NCBI RefSeq assembly: GCF_028993635.1
Contig: NZ_CP118631.1
Location: forward strand, 1,922,001-1,986,000
Direction of reading: 5' to 3'
Source: Mucilaginibacter sp. SJ
Lineage (GTDB): Bacteria; Bacteroidota; Bacteroidia; Sphingobacteriales; Sphingobacteriaceae
DNA length: 64,000 nt
Part shown: positions 16,366-25,729 of the stretch, one piece after another
Layout of the letters: the number at the start of each line of letters is the position of its first letter
How positions within the stretch are numbered: the first letter of the stretch is position 1
The notes under the pieces: model-generated
Told to the model about the DNA's origin: nothing
What the model saw: only the letters and a program-made list of their open reading frames with translations
Database searches by the model: none
Translations under genes and position numbers: made by a program

Positions 16366-17694
16366 ATGAGTATAACGCCGAAACTCAACCGCTTTGATCT
16401 TTCAATGATTGTTGTGAGCCTCGTAATTGGCATGGGCATTTTTGCGGCACCGGCAGAAGTAGCAAAAAACTCAAGCACACCTCTTTTGTATTTCGGGGCC
16501 TGGCTGCTTGGCGGAGCGGTAAGCCTGTGCGGGGCGCTCACTTTTGCCGAAATTGGTGCCCGCTACCCTACCACCGGTGGCTTTTACAAGATTTTTTCGT
16601 ACTGCTTTCACCCGGCTTTTGCCTTTATGATCAATTGGGTGCTGGTAATAAGCAATGCGGCCTCTGTTGCTGCCGTGGCGCTTATAGGCGCGGAATACAT
16701 TAACCCCATTATTATGCCACAAAGCCTGCAAAACGATGCGGGCATCAAAATCATGACCATAACTTCCGTGGTTGTTTTATATATTATCAACTACCTGGGC
16801 ATTAAAATGAGTGCCCGTACTCAAAACGTACTCACACTTTTTAAAATTGGCATGATCCTGATTTTGTGTGCGGCAGTATTTAAAGGTAACATCAATACTA
16901 CCAAAGAAGTTATCGCATATCATAATAATAACAATATAAGTGCGTTCGGAATAAGTTTGGTAGCTGTATTTTTCACCTATGGCGGGTACCAGCAAACTAT
17001 AAATTTTGGAGGCGATATTATAAACCCGAAGATCAATATCCCCAAGGCTATATTTTTTGGAATAGCTACCGTGATATCATTATACATGCTTATCAACTTT
17101 GCCTATTATTCTGTTTTAGGCATCAGTGGGCTTCAGCAAAAAACAACGTTAGCGGCAACACTTGCCGGGGTTTTATTTGGTGCAGCCGGCTATAAAATAG
17201 TATCGCTGCTTATGTTTGTTTCGGTACTGGCTTTCGTCAACGTTAATATTATGGCCAATCCGCGTGTTTATTATGCCATGGCCGAAGACGGTATATTACC
17301 CGCTCGCTTTAAACGTGTAAACAGCCAAACCCAGGTACAAGAGTTTGGATTGAGCTTTTTTGTAGGCGCGGTGCTTATCGTTCTGTTTTTTGCCAATTCG
17401 TTTCAAACCATATTAAATTATGTGATGTTTTTTGATACCATTGGCCTTTCAACTGCAGCTATAACGATCTTCATTTTACGGCGCAAAACCAAACATCTCA
17501 ATAATACCGGCATCTATATTATGAAGTGGTACCCTGTTATACCTGCCATATTTATTACTACTTATTGGTTTGTTACTATCAGCATTTTTATTGAAAACCC
17601 GCAGGCTGCTTTAATATGCATCTGTGCTTTTATTGCCGGCCTTATTATTTACTATATCACAAAACGAAGCCAAAAACCTAACACTATATTTTAA
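16366..17694 (+). CDS. APC-superfamily amino-acid permease
   Basis: A 442-aa inner-membrane protein with about 12 hydrophobic helices. The first helix contains the conserved substrate-binding turn VIGMGIFAAPAEVA (residues about 20-33), matching the GxGIF motif of the APC/LAT family. GAWLLGGAVSLCGALTFAEIG follows as helix 2 with its conserved AELG-like end. PRVYYAMAEDGILP is another family landmark near residue 303. Only 2 bases separate its stop from the next gene, a PLP-dependent trans-sulfuration-like enzyme, so transport and breakdown of one amino acid are probably coupled. Substrate is inferred, not visible. Confidence 0.9.
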   Translation: MSITPKLNRFDLSMIVVSLVIGMGIFAAPAEVAKNSSTPLLYFGAWLLGGAVSLCGALTFAEIGARYPTTGGFYKIFSYCFHPAFAFMINWVLVISNAASVAAVALIGAEYINPIIMPQSLQNDAGIKIMTITSVVVLYIINYLGIKMSARTQNVLTLFKIGMILILCAAVFKGNINTTKEVIAYHNNNNISAFGISLVAVFFTYGGYQQTINFGGDIINPKINIPKAIFFGIATVISLYMLINFAYYSVLGISGLQQKTTLAATLAGVLFGAAGYKIVSLLMFVSVLAFVNVNIMANPRVYYAMAEDGILPARFKRVNSQTQVQEFGLSFFVGAVLIVLFFANSFQTILNYVMFFDTIGLSTAAITIFILRRKTKHLNNTGIYIMKWYPVIPAIFITTYWFVTISIFIENPQAALICICAFIAGLIIYYITKRSQKPNTIF

Positions 17695-17696
17695 TT

Positions 17697-18854
17697 ATGG
17701 ATTTGTCATTTATTTTAAATGAGCTTGGGGAGGAAAGAGAAAACTACTTTAACGCCGTTTCGCCGCCAATTATGCAATCAAGCAACTTCAGTTTTAAAGA
17801 TGTTGCCGGGCTTAGGGAGGCAATGAGTGACGAATTTGAAAGTAGCCTGTACTCAAGGGGACAAAATCCGACACTTAATATCCTCAGGAAAAAGCTTGCC
17901 GCGTTAGACGGGGCTGAAGATGCCCTGTTATTTAGCAGCGGTATCAGCGCCATAAGCGTTCCTATTTTATCGCTGTTAAAAACAGGCGATCATATTATTG
18001 CGGTAGATAACCTATATAGTTGGACAATCAAGTTATTTAAAGACTTTCTACCCAAATTTGGTATCACTACAACGTTTATTGACGGAACGGTTTTTGAAAA
18101 TTTTGAACAGGCAGCAACTCCGCAAACCCGCTTAATTTATTTGGAAAGCCCCAATACATTTTGCTATGCACTGCAGGACATCAGGAAAGTGACCTGCTTT
18201 GCCAAATCAAGGGGCATCACAACCATGATTGATAACAGCTACTGTAGTCCCCTTTATCAGCAGCCCATATCAATGGGGGTTGACCTTGTGGCGCAATCAG
18301 CTACCAAATATATTGGCGGCCATTCGGATGTTGTGGCAGGTGTGCTTACCGGCAGCAAGGCTATCCTTAAAAAAATCTTTGAGCACGAGTTCATGAATAC
18401 CGGCCCAGCCCTGTCGCCCCATTCGGCATGGCTGCTTTTGCGGGGATTAAGAACGCTCCCGCTCCGCCTGCAACGTAGCTTTGAAAGCACCAAGATCATT
18501 ACAGAATGGCTTGCCTCTCATCCGGCTATACAGGATGTGATCTGGCCTTTTAGTCCCAAATTCAATCAGGCCGATTTAGTTAGCCAACAAATGCAGGGCT
18601 GCGGAGGTTTATTTAGCCTCATATTAAAGCACAGTTCATTTAGTAAAATTGAAAGGTTTTGCAACAGCCTGCAACATATTTTACTTGCAGTGTCGTGGGG
18701 AGGCCATGAAAGTCTTGTTGTGCCGGCCATTGCCTCTTTTAGTGAGGATGAATATTCGGCGGATAACGATCACCATCAATTAATCCGGATGTATATTGGT
18801 TTAGAAGACCCTCAATATTTGATAGCGGATATTAAACAGGCATTAGAAAAGTAA
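17697..18854 (+). CDS. Cys/Met-metabolism PLP-dependent enzyme (cystathionine lyase-like)
   Basis: A 385-aa fold-type-I PLP enzyme of the trans-sulfuration family. The internal aldimine lysine is in SATKYIGGHSDVVAG at about residue 204. SSGISAISVPILSLL (near 80) and YLESPNTF (near 148) are conserved cofactor-binding segments, and DNSYCSPLYQQP carries the PLP-pyridine aspartate at about 179. Family activities include cystathionine gamma- and beta-lyase and methionine gamma-lyase. The neighbouring permease, 2 bases upstream, suggests catabolism of an imported sulfur or related amino acid. A hairpin (18859-18877) closes the unit. Confidence 0.9.
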   Translation: MDLSFILNELGEERENYFNAVSPPIMQSSNFSFKDVAGLREAMSDEFESSLYSRGQNPTLNILRKKLAALDGAEDALLFSSGISAISVPILSLLKTGDHIIAVDNLYSWTIKLFKDFLPKFGITTTFIDGTVFENFEQAATPQTRLIYLESPNTFCYALQDIRKVTCFAKSRGITTMIDNSYCSPLYQQPISMGVDLVAQSATKYIGGHSDVVAGVLTGSKAILKKIFEHEFMNTGPALSPHSAWLLLRGLRTLPLRLQRSFESTKIITEWLASHPAIQDVIWPFSPKFNQADLVSQQMQGCGGLFSLILKHSSFSKIERFCNSLQHILLAVSWGGHESLVVPAIASFSEDEYSADNDHHQLIRMYIGLEDPQYLIADIKQALEK

Positions 18855-18858
18855 ACAG

Positions 18859-18877
18859 TCCCGGCCCCGCGCCGGGA
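18859..18877 (+). terminator. Probable terminator of the permease-lyase operon
   Basis: TCCCGGC / GCCGGGA arms with a 5-base loop, followed by a T-rich run (tctattgttttt), directly after the stop at 18854. Confidence 0.65.
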
Positions 18878-18919
18878 TCTATTGTTTTTCATGAATAAAT
18901 ACTGTTTACCTTCAAACAT

Positions 18920-20869
18920 TTACTCCCATTTCTTTATCCCCAGCTTTTGCATTTTTGAATGCAGGGTTGATGGCGGCAAACCTAATTTAGATGCTGCCCC
19001 ATCCTTGCCACTTATTTTACCATTGCACCGTTTTAAAACCTCCAAAATATGATCGCGGGCATGCTCATCAATAGTTTTCAATCTGCCGGTCGCGATGTCG
19101 GCGTACACAGGATTTTCTTTCTTGCCCTGCAGCTTGGGCAGGTAAGCGTCTTTTATTACCGGGCCATCCGTTAACAAAATACTGCGTTCAATAAAATGTT
19201 CCAGTTCGCGCACGTTGCCCGGCCAGTGGTATTCAAGCAGTTGTGCTATTACATTTGCTGAGATCCCCGTTACCGCTTTACCGATCTTTTGCGCGTATCG
19301 TGCCAGGAAATGATTAGCCAATACCAGGATATCATCTTTGCGTTCCCTTAAAGGTGGAATGATGATCGGGAACACAAACAACCTGTAATACAAATCGAGC
19401 CGGAAACGGCCTTCTTCAACTTCTTTTTCAAGGTTGCGGTTAGTAGCCGCAACTATGCGCACATTGATCTTGATGGGGCCTTTACCCCCTATGCGCTCAA
19501 TTTCCTGCTCCTGCAGCACGCGTAAAAGTTTAACCTGCAGCTCGGCCGGCATTTCGCCTATCTCATCCAGGAAAATAGTACCGCCATCGGCCAGCTCAAA
19601 CTTACCGGTACGCTTTTCAACAGCTCCGGTAAAAGCACCTTTTTCGTGCCCGAACAGTTCGGACTCAATGAGCGTAGCCGGCATGGAGGCACAGTTTACC
19701 ACTACCAAAGGCTTGTTTTTACGGGGCGACAGGTAATGGATACTCTTAGCTATCTGCTCCTTACCTGTCCCGCTTTCACCTAAAACCAATACCGATGTAT
19801 CAAGCGGAGCTACTATGCCAATGTGGTCGAGTACGGTGAGCATCTGATGGCTTTTACCGATAATATCTTTAAAGCCTGCTGCCTTGCTTTTTTCACTCAA
19901 TTGATTTTGGCTTAATTTATCAACCCTGGTTAGTGAGGGCTCCGGCACATCAAACGGGATGATCTCCTCCACCGTCATCAATAACGACCTGTGCAGGCGA
20001 TCTAACAAGATCAAATGGTCATTGGTATAACAATCGGTTTTACGGCTATAAAACGAAAACTGAATAACATTCCCGCCCGACGAAAGCAACGGCAGTCCCA
20101 AAAACGATTGCATATTAAAAACCTGGGCAATAAGTTTTTTAACCGGAAACTGAGGCCAGATCTTAACAAAATTAGCGGCGTTATAAAAATCAGCCTTGGT
20201 GATCCGTGGACTGTCATCCTGTATCTGATTCAGCTGTATTTTATTAGTTTTTGTGATGTTTACAAATTCATCTACGCCTATAACCTGGTATTCATCAAAC
20301 CCGGTGCGCAAAAATGAAATGGCATTATCAGGAAAACCTGTGCCATTTTTCGTAGTAACGGTCAAATAATCAAACGGTATATGCGGCTGGATACTCATTG
20401 CTATTTTCAACAGTTTCTGTTTCCAGTTTATCGGTTCGGCAACAATATTTTTAAATACCTGCTCCAGGGCCTGCTCCTGGCGCAACTTTGATTCAATACT
20501 GTTTTGATGACGATAAAAGGCCACATCAAGGGTTATCAGTAGTTCTTTTTCGCGGAATGGCTTTACCAAAAAGCCATAGGGCTGCGTAGCCTTTGCCCGT
20601 TCCAGGATACTTTCCTGAAAATTAGCCGACAGGTATACAAATGCTATATTTTTTGAAGTAAGTACCTTAGCGAGGTCTATACCATTCAGGTTACCCTTTA
20701 AAAATATATCAAGCAATACCATTTCCGGTTTTTGCTCGTCAATGATCTCGAGTGCTTCGGGTACAGAATCGGCAATGCCGCAAACTTTATAACCGGCACG
20801 GGTTAATATTAATTTCAGATCATACGCCACCAGCGATTCATCCTCAACTATTAATATCTTTTTGTTCAT
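18920..20869 (-). CDS. Response regulator with GAF-like and sigma-54 AAA+ domains
   Basis: A 649-aa NtrC-like activator. The receiver domain (1-120) has ILIVEDESLVAYDL, the phospho-acceptor aspartate at about 54 (MVLLDIFLKG) and the lysine of FLVKPFRE. Residues about 130-310 form a GAF-like region. The sigma-54 interaction domain has Walker A GESGTGKE, the GAFTGA loop (HEKGAFTGAVEK) that contacts sigma-54, Walker B GGTIFLDEIGEM, and NVRIVAATNRN. A Fis-type helix-turn-helix ends the protein (DGAASKLGLPPSTLHSKMQ). It activates sigma-54 promoters on phosphorylation, presumably by the kinase encoded 3 bases upstream. Confidence 0.93.
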   Translation of the reverse strand: MNKKILIVEDESLVAYDLKLILTRAGYKVCGIADSVPEALEIIDEQKPEMVLLDIFLKGNLNGIDLAKVLTSKNIAFVYLSANFQESILERAKATQPYGFLVKPFREKELLITLDVAFYRHQNSIESKLRQEQALEQVFKNIVAEPINWKQKLLKIAMSIQPHIPFDYLTVTTKNGTGFPDNAISFLRTGFDEYQVIGVDEFVNITKTNKIQLNQIQDDSPRITKADFYNAANFVKIWPQFPVKKLIAQVFNMQSFLGLPLLSSGGNVIQFSFYSRKTDCYTNDHLILLDRLHRSLLMTVEEIIPFDVPEPSLTRVDKLSQNQLSEKSKAAGFKDIIGKSHQMLTVLDHIGIVAPLDTSVLVLGESGTGKEQIAKSIHYLSPRKNKPLVVVNCASMPATLIESELFGHEKGAFTGAVEKRTGKFELADGGTIFLDEIGEMPAELQVKLLRVLQEQEIERIGGKGPIKINVRIVAATNRNLEKEVEEGRFRLDLYYRLFVFPIIIPPLRERKDDILVLANHFLARYAQKIGKAVTGISANVIAQLLEYHWPGNVRELEHFIERSILLTDGPVIKDAYLPKLQGKKENPVYADIATGRLKTIDEHARDHILEVLKRCNGKISGKDGAASKLGLPPSTLHSKMQKLGIKKWE

Positions 20870-20872
20870 ATT

Positions 20873-23185
20873 TTAATTAGCTGCAAAAGTTTTTCGTTCA
20901 CTATTACTTAACATCTTCTCGGCCCGGAATTCCACAGTAATTATCGCGCCGCCGTAATTATCTATTTTAAAACAACCGCCCAGTTGTTTACTTAATGCTT
21001 TCATCATTTCCATTCCCAATGAGCTTGCTTTTTGGATGTCAAAATCAACAGGCAAGCCTATTCCATTATCAGCTATGGTGAGTATAATGGTTTCCTCGGC
21101 CAGTTGTAAGGCTACTTTAATTTCGCCCCGCTGCACAGGGAAGGCATATTTTATGGCGTTTGTAATGGCCTCGTTTAGTATCAGGCCTACGGGTACCGCC
21201 TGGGCAACATCAAGCTTAACGGGCTGTATCATTTGCTCAAAACGAATTCCCCTATCGCCGGGATCATAACAATCGGCCAGGTAATTGATCAGCTCATTAA
21301 TATAAACCGACATATCGATATAAGCCACATCCGAATTACTGTACAGTTTTTGATGAATAAGCGCTATAGCCTGTACCCGGTTTTGACTTTCCCGGATTGC
21401 GGCAAGTGCCGCGTTGTTCTTCAAAAATGCCGATTGTGTATTAAGCAGGCTCATTACAATTTGCAGGTTGTTTTTTACCCGGTGATGCACTTCCTTTAAC
21501 AGCCAGTCCTTTTCATCTAACAGGCCATCCTTTTCGTTAAGCAGGATTTGTAACGATAGGTTCTGATTATTAATTTCCGTTTGTTTTAGCTGTAATTGCT
21601 GGTTGCTCCTTTGCTTGTGCCGGTAACCGTTAAATGCCAAACCTGCTATAATGATAAGCATAGCCACACCGCCAAAAGTAATGTTACGCTGCATGTTTAC
21701 CTTTTGCAGTTCGGCTTTCTGATTCTTGCTCTGTTCCTGTAAAAACCTTATCGACTGCTTGTTTTCATTCGTCTTATATCTGATGTCAAGCTCTTCTATC
21801 TGCTTGTTTTTGATGGCGTTAAACAACGAGTCATCAAGGCGTTTATGGATCTCGAAATGTTTTATCGCAGCCACATAGTTGCCCGATGCCGAATCGACCC
21901 GAAACTGCATGTTATGAATCTTGGTGAGTGTGATAGGCCTGATGGTATTTGATGGCAGCGATAAGATCTGTTTTGTATAAATGCCCGCCTTTTTATATTG
22001 TTGAATAAGCAGGTAAAAGCCGGCCATGGTTTCGTTATAATGCACAAAATCAGTAACCATTTGCTCGTTGGTGGTATAAAAGTCTTTACTAAAGTTAGTA
22101 ACCTTATATAGGTCCATCATTTTCAGATAGTATCGCTCGGCCTCGGGGTAATCCTTCAGAGCAACGTAGATATTGCCAAACGCCTCATACATATCAACCT
22201 TTTGTGCCAGGATTTTCGGCGGCACATCAATTACCGCCTGTTTCAGGTATACCAAAGCTTCTTTTGGTTTTTTGGCCTTAATAAAATCATAAATAACAAG
22301 GCTCAAATACCCATAAAAATCTTCGTACTGTTTTCTTCTTTTCAGTATCTCTGCCGACTTAAGAATGTAGAGGAGGCTTTGGTCATATTTATTCAGATCG
22401 GCGTATACCAATGCAAGTTTGGCGTAATAAAAATCGGCCAAAGCTGTATCAGCCGTGGCGTTCATACTTTTTATTACCTCGTGGCGATATAAAAGCTCGT
22501 TATGCAGATCAACCTTTTGTTTGCTTATCTCGGCAAGGGAATGATAGGTATAATGAAGTTTTTTGTAACCTATTGCTTTGTACTGGGCCAGTACCTGGCG
22601 CAGTTCGGTTTCGGCCAGATCAAGTTTTTTTTGGTTGAGGTGGATATCCGCTATACTCTTGTTCATATCGGCTTCTTCCAGTTTATGATCTGTTTGCTGA
22701 AATAAGGCCCGGGCCTGCTCATAACTATTTATTTTATCAGGAATGGCAACTGTATTGTCTATAGATATATTATCGCCTAAGCGGGCCAGGGTTTTACCTT
22801 CCTGGTACTGATCACCTGTTTTATGGTAATAACCAACCACTTCCATAAAAACAGCTTTACCCCGCTTCAGGTTGTCCTGCTTTAGATACGCCGTCCCTTT
22901 AAGCATCATAGCTTCGTTAAGCCACTTTGCCGAATGGATGGCAACACTCATTTGTATGGCTTTATTGAAAGCGGTGATGCCGCTATCCAACACCTCTTTG
23001 TGGTCGCCTTGCTTGTTGAGATAATAGCTGCCTAATTGTATTTGCAGCTTAATAGTATTGGTGTCGACTTTGTTTTTTTGGTTATCAAGGTTGAGTTTGA
23101 TGGTAGCAATGTCCATCTTTTTTTGCCCGGAAACACTTGGGGCAAAAATTAAAGCAATAAAACATGTCGCTATATATTTAAACAT
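20873..23185 (-). CDS. TPR-containing sensor histidine kinase (HisKA_2 type)
   Basis: A 770-aa kinase. A signal peptide (1-20, ending SVSGQ) leads into periplasmic TPR repeats (about 50-470). A single membrane helix at about 501-519 is followed by a coiled linker. The HisKA_2 dimerisation domain reads LKEVHHRVKNNLQIVMSLL, with the probable phospho-histidine at 568. The ATPase domain has the N box ILNEAITNAIKYAF (near 671) and G1 box ADNGIGLP (near 707). Such kinases sense envelope conditions in Bacteroidota. The partner regulator starts 3 bases downstream, so the pair forms one operon. It is separate from the injection-system cluster, which ends 290 bp upstream, but both are on the minus strand. 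Confidence 0.93.
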   Translation of the reverse strand: MFKYIATCFIALIFAPSVSGQKKMDIATIKLNLDNQKNKVDTNTIKLQIQLGSYYLNKQGDHKEVLDSGITAFNKAIQMSVAIHSAKWLNEAMMLKGTAYLKQDNLKRGKAVFMEVVGYYHKTGDQYQEGKTLARLGDNISIDNTVAIPDKINSYEQARALFQQTDHKLEEADMNKSIADIHLNQKKLDLAETELRQVLAQYKAIGYKKLHYTYHSLAEISKQKVDLHNELLYRHEVIKSMNATADTALADFYYAKLALVYADLNKYDQSLLYILKSAEILKRRKQYEDFYGYLSLVIYDFIKAKKPKEALVYLKQAVIDVPPKILAQKVDMYEAFGNIYVALKDYPEAERYYLKMMDLYKVTNFSKDFYTTNEQMVTDFVHYNETMAGFYLLIQQYKKAGIYTKQILSLPSNTIRPITLTKIHNMQFRVDSASGNYVAAIKHFEIHKRLDDSLFNAIKNKQIEELDIRYKTNENKQSIRFLQEQSKNQKAELQKVNMQRNITFGGVAMLIIIAGLAFNGYRHKQRSNQQLQLKQTEINNQNLSLQILLNEKDGLLDEKDWLLKEVHHRVKNNLQIVMSLLNTQSAFLKNNAALAAIRESQNRVQAIALIHQKLYSNSDVAYIDMSVYINELINYLADCYDPGDRGIRFEQMIQPVKLDVAQAVPVGLILNEAITNAIKYAFPVQRGEIKVALQLAEETIILTIADNGIGLPVDFDIQKASSLGMEMMKALSKQLGGCFKIDNYGGAIITVEFRAEKMLSNSERKTFAAN

Positions 23186-23474
23186 ACACTTAGTATTTTA
23201 TTGCCCCAGAGATAATTACCGACAAAACCATAACGAAATCATCTCCTGTGAAAGTCACGGAATAGTGATAGGCGATGATTTGCTAAATTTATTCAATTTT
23301 ATGCAAACGGCATCAATAAGCAGAAAGCTAAATTTTCTTTATTGCTGAGATAACCAGGATCCGGGCTGGCATAAAAATCCCGAAGCCTGCTCAACCAGTC
23401 AATGTACAGATCATGGATTCGATTGTACGGATTATAGATAGCAGGGAAATTTCGGATTTATATCCCGGAGGTTC

Positions 23475-24803
23475 CTACCAAACCCGGTTCTCTTTAGTAT
23501 ACTCTCTTTCAATACCTTCCAATATTAGTTCAGAGGTTATGCGGCTTTCCTTGCGGGCCAGCATTTGCAGGCAGGCAAATTGTACTACATTCAAGATCCC
23601 GGAACCACTGAGCTCATATTTACGCGAGATCTGTTCAAGGTTAATGTGCCCGTTGAGGTTGGCTTTAGGCGGAAATGATTTTTGCCAGATAGTAAAGCGT
23701 TCATCGGCATTAGGCAGCGGGAAGTTAATAACCGACTGAAACCGGCGCATAAAGGCCTCATCAATGTTATTTTTAAAATTGGTTGCCAGTATCACTAGGC
23801 CATTGTGCTGCTCCACACGCTGCAGCAGGTACGATGCTTCCTGGTTAGCATATTTATCGTGCGCATCTTTAACGTTAGTCCGTTTGCCAAAAAGCGCATC
23901 GGCTTCGTCAAAAAACAGGATCCAGTTTTTATTATCGGCCTTTTCAAATAATTTGGAGAGATTCTTTTCTGTTTCGCCTATAAACTTGGATACGATCATT
24001 GACAGATCGATCCTGAAAACCGGCTTACCCGTGTACTTACCAAGCAGAGATGCGGTAAGTGTTTTCCCCGTTCCCGGCGGGCCGTGGAATAATGCGCGGT
24101 AACCCGGTTTCAGTTTCCGTTCCATGCCCCAGTCGGTCATTAATACCTGCTGGTAGTTCACCCAGTTTTCCAGCTCGGCAATTTGCCTGCGGGTAGTATC
24201 GTTCAATACAAGGTCGTCCCAGTTGTAGGTAGTTTCCAGGTGTTGTGCCGGAAAGTTCATACTTAGTTTGGGAATAGATTCGGTACCACTGATCAAAAGT
24301 TCAACATATTCGGGCTGCAACAATAATCTGCCGGACAAAGCAGGCTCACCTTCGGGCACATCCTCCAGGTATAAAATATGCTGTTTTGCCAGATTGCTAT
24401 GATGATGAAACAGATCGGCTATCTCCAGCCGCTTTTCAAGGTCATCGCCTGCCAAAACAAAAACCACTGTTTGGCCGGTTGGTAAAAAGCTGCGTCCGTT
24501 ACGGCTCCTAACTCCACCAATCTGCTGAAAATCGCCCGATTCACGCATGTAAGGCTGAATAATTTCATCAAAAAACTCAACCTGTAAATGAGGTACCAAG
24601 GCCATCATTAGTATAATAACCTCATTGCTGTTCAAGCCATGATCATCAATTAATTTTTCGAGCACACTACCATTTCGCTCCAACTGGGGCAGCAGCGGAG
24701 GCAAATAAGTTGCGTCGTTACCAAATACAGTTTGCAACCTGGCTTCAACACAACCGGCTGTATACTGCATCAGCGCTCTTAACTGTTTAATATTAGTATC
24801 CAT
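23475..24803 (-). CDS. eCIS AAA+ ATPase (Afp15-like)
   Basis: I choose the ATG at 24803 (MDTNIKQLRALM), one base after the preceding stop, giving 442 aa; the frame also opens upstream at 24836. The C-terminal half is a classical AAA+ module: Walker A FHGPPGTGKTL, Walker B ILFFDEADALFG, sensor-1 LATNF, and an arginine pair in AFMRRFQ that acts as the arginine finger. A helical N-terminal domain precedes it. An AAA+ ATPase of this type is a standard member of Afp/PVC-type loci and is thought to assist assembly. It is the last gene of the long minus-strand cluster. Confidence 0.9.
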   Translation of the reverse strand: MDTNIKQLRALMQYTAGCVEARLQTVFGNDATYLPPLLPQLERNGSVLEKLIDDHGLNSNEVIILMMALVPHLQVEFFDEIIQPYMRESGDFQQIGGVRSRNGRSFLPTGQTVVFVLAGDDLEKRLEIADLFHHHSNLAKQHILYLEDVPEGEPALSGRLLLQPEYVELLISGTESIPKLSMNFPAQHLETTYNWDDLVLNDTTRRQIAELENWVNYQQVLMTDWGMERKLKPGYRALFHGPPGTGKTLTASLLGKYTGKPVFRIDLSMIVSKFIGETEKNLSKLFEKADNKNWILFFDEADALFGKRTNVKDAHDKYANQEASYLLQRVEQHNGLVILATNFKNNIDEAFMRRFQSVINFPLPNADERFTIWQKSFPPKANLNGHINLEQISRKYELSGSGILNVVQFACLQMLARKESRITSELILEGIEREYTKENRVW

Positions 24804-24804
24804 T

Positions 24805-25722
24805 TTATTTACGCGGGCCGTTTTGCTGTACAACATGGGTTAATTCGTGAGCCAGCAGGTTCATACCGGCGGTGCTTTCAGGGTCAAATTTGGCTGCGTT
24901 AAAATAAATATCATTGCCATGTGTAAAGGCCTGCGCTTTTGAAAGGTTGCAAAGCTCAACAGCCTGCTGCCCGGTGTGGATTTTCACCTGTTCAAAATTG
25001 GCGTTCATCTGATGCTCCAATTGCGTACGTACTTTGGCAGGCAGAGGACTACCGCCACCTTTACTTTCATTCAACAACCTGTCAAACTTAGCTTCCGGAG
25101 CTTCGGGCTTGCCCTCTGTTTTTTCTACGCTGCCGCCCTTTTCTTCTTTCTTTTGTGCAGCGGCTTTATCGTCTTTTTCTTCACCTTTTTCTTTTTTTTG
25201 CGGCTTGCCTTCGTCCTTTTTATCTTCTTCGCCTTTTTTCTGCGGTTCCTTGTCTTTTTTATCTTCCTCCTTTTTTTGAACGCCTTCTTTATCTTTTTTA
25301 TCTTCTTCTTTTTTTTGAGGCTCTTTATCTTTTTTATCCTCCTCTTTCTTCTGAGTTGGTTTCTCCTCTTCTTTCTTTTCGTCTTTTTTCTGCGGTTTAC
25401 CCTCTTCTTTCTCGTCCTTTTGCTCTTTCTTTTGGGTCCCTTTAGCATCCTTTTCCTCATCAGCTCCTTTTTTCTGAACGCTCATTTGTCCCATCCGCTG
25501 TGACGAATTAGCAGTTGCCTGCTGTGCCATAGTCACCTTATGTGCTACCGCATCGGCCTCCCGCTCGAGGGCGCTATCCTGGTTACCATCAATTTTCCTG
25601 GCCTGAAAAAAAGCATCTCCATCCTGCTTGCTTTTTTCGCGGCTGCCATTAAAAAAGGGCTTATCTGCTTTATCCGCCTGTTTCTGACTAAGCGGCTGGC
25701 GTGTATTATGGATGTATTTCAT
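24805..25722 (-). CDS. DUF4157 (eCIS core) protein with long Lys/Glu linker
   Basis: A 305-aa protein in three parts. Residues 1-65 carry a short conserved block, KPFFNGSREK and EREADAVAHKV, also seen in the 1192-aa neighbour. Residues about 83-205 are a low-complexity linker of repeated QKKEEDKKDKEP-like units. Residues 212-300 form the DUF4157 domain, with SKGGGSPLP, AQAFTHGNDIYF and the putative zinc motif AHELTHVVQQ (HELTH at about 292-296). DUF4157 is a known marker of eCIS-associated proteins and is found in many cargo toxins. No toxin domain is visible here, so it may be a processing protease, a loading factor or a structural piece. It sits between the TPR and AAA+ genes. Confidence 0.85.
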   Translation of the reverse strand: MKYIHNTRQPLSQKQADKADKPFFNGSREKSKQDGDAFFQARKIDGNQDSALEREADAVAHKVTMAQQATANSSQRMGQMSVQKKGADEEKDAKGTQKKEQKDEKEEGKPQKKDEKKEEEKPTQKKEEDKKDKEPQKKEEDKKDKEGVQKKEEDKKDKEPQKKGEEDKKDEGKPQKKEKGEEKDDKAAAQKKEEKGGSVEKTEGKPEAPEAKFDRLLNESKGGGSPLPAKVRTQLEHQMNANFEQVKIHTGQQAVELCNLSKAQAFTHGNDIYFNAAKFDPESTAGMNLLAHELTHVVQQNGPRK

Positions 25723-25729
25723 AGGAGGT

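Noticed and set aside
24976..25503. Plus-strand 175-aa frame rich in F and L, opposite the Lys/Glu linker
   Set aside because: It is the antisense shadow of the low-complexity KKE/EDK linker; F and L runs arise from the complementary strand of AAG/GAA codons.
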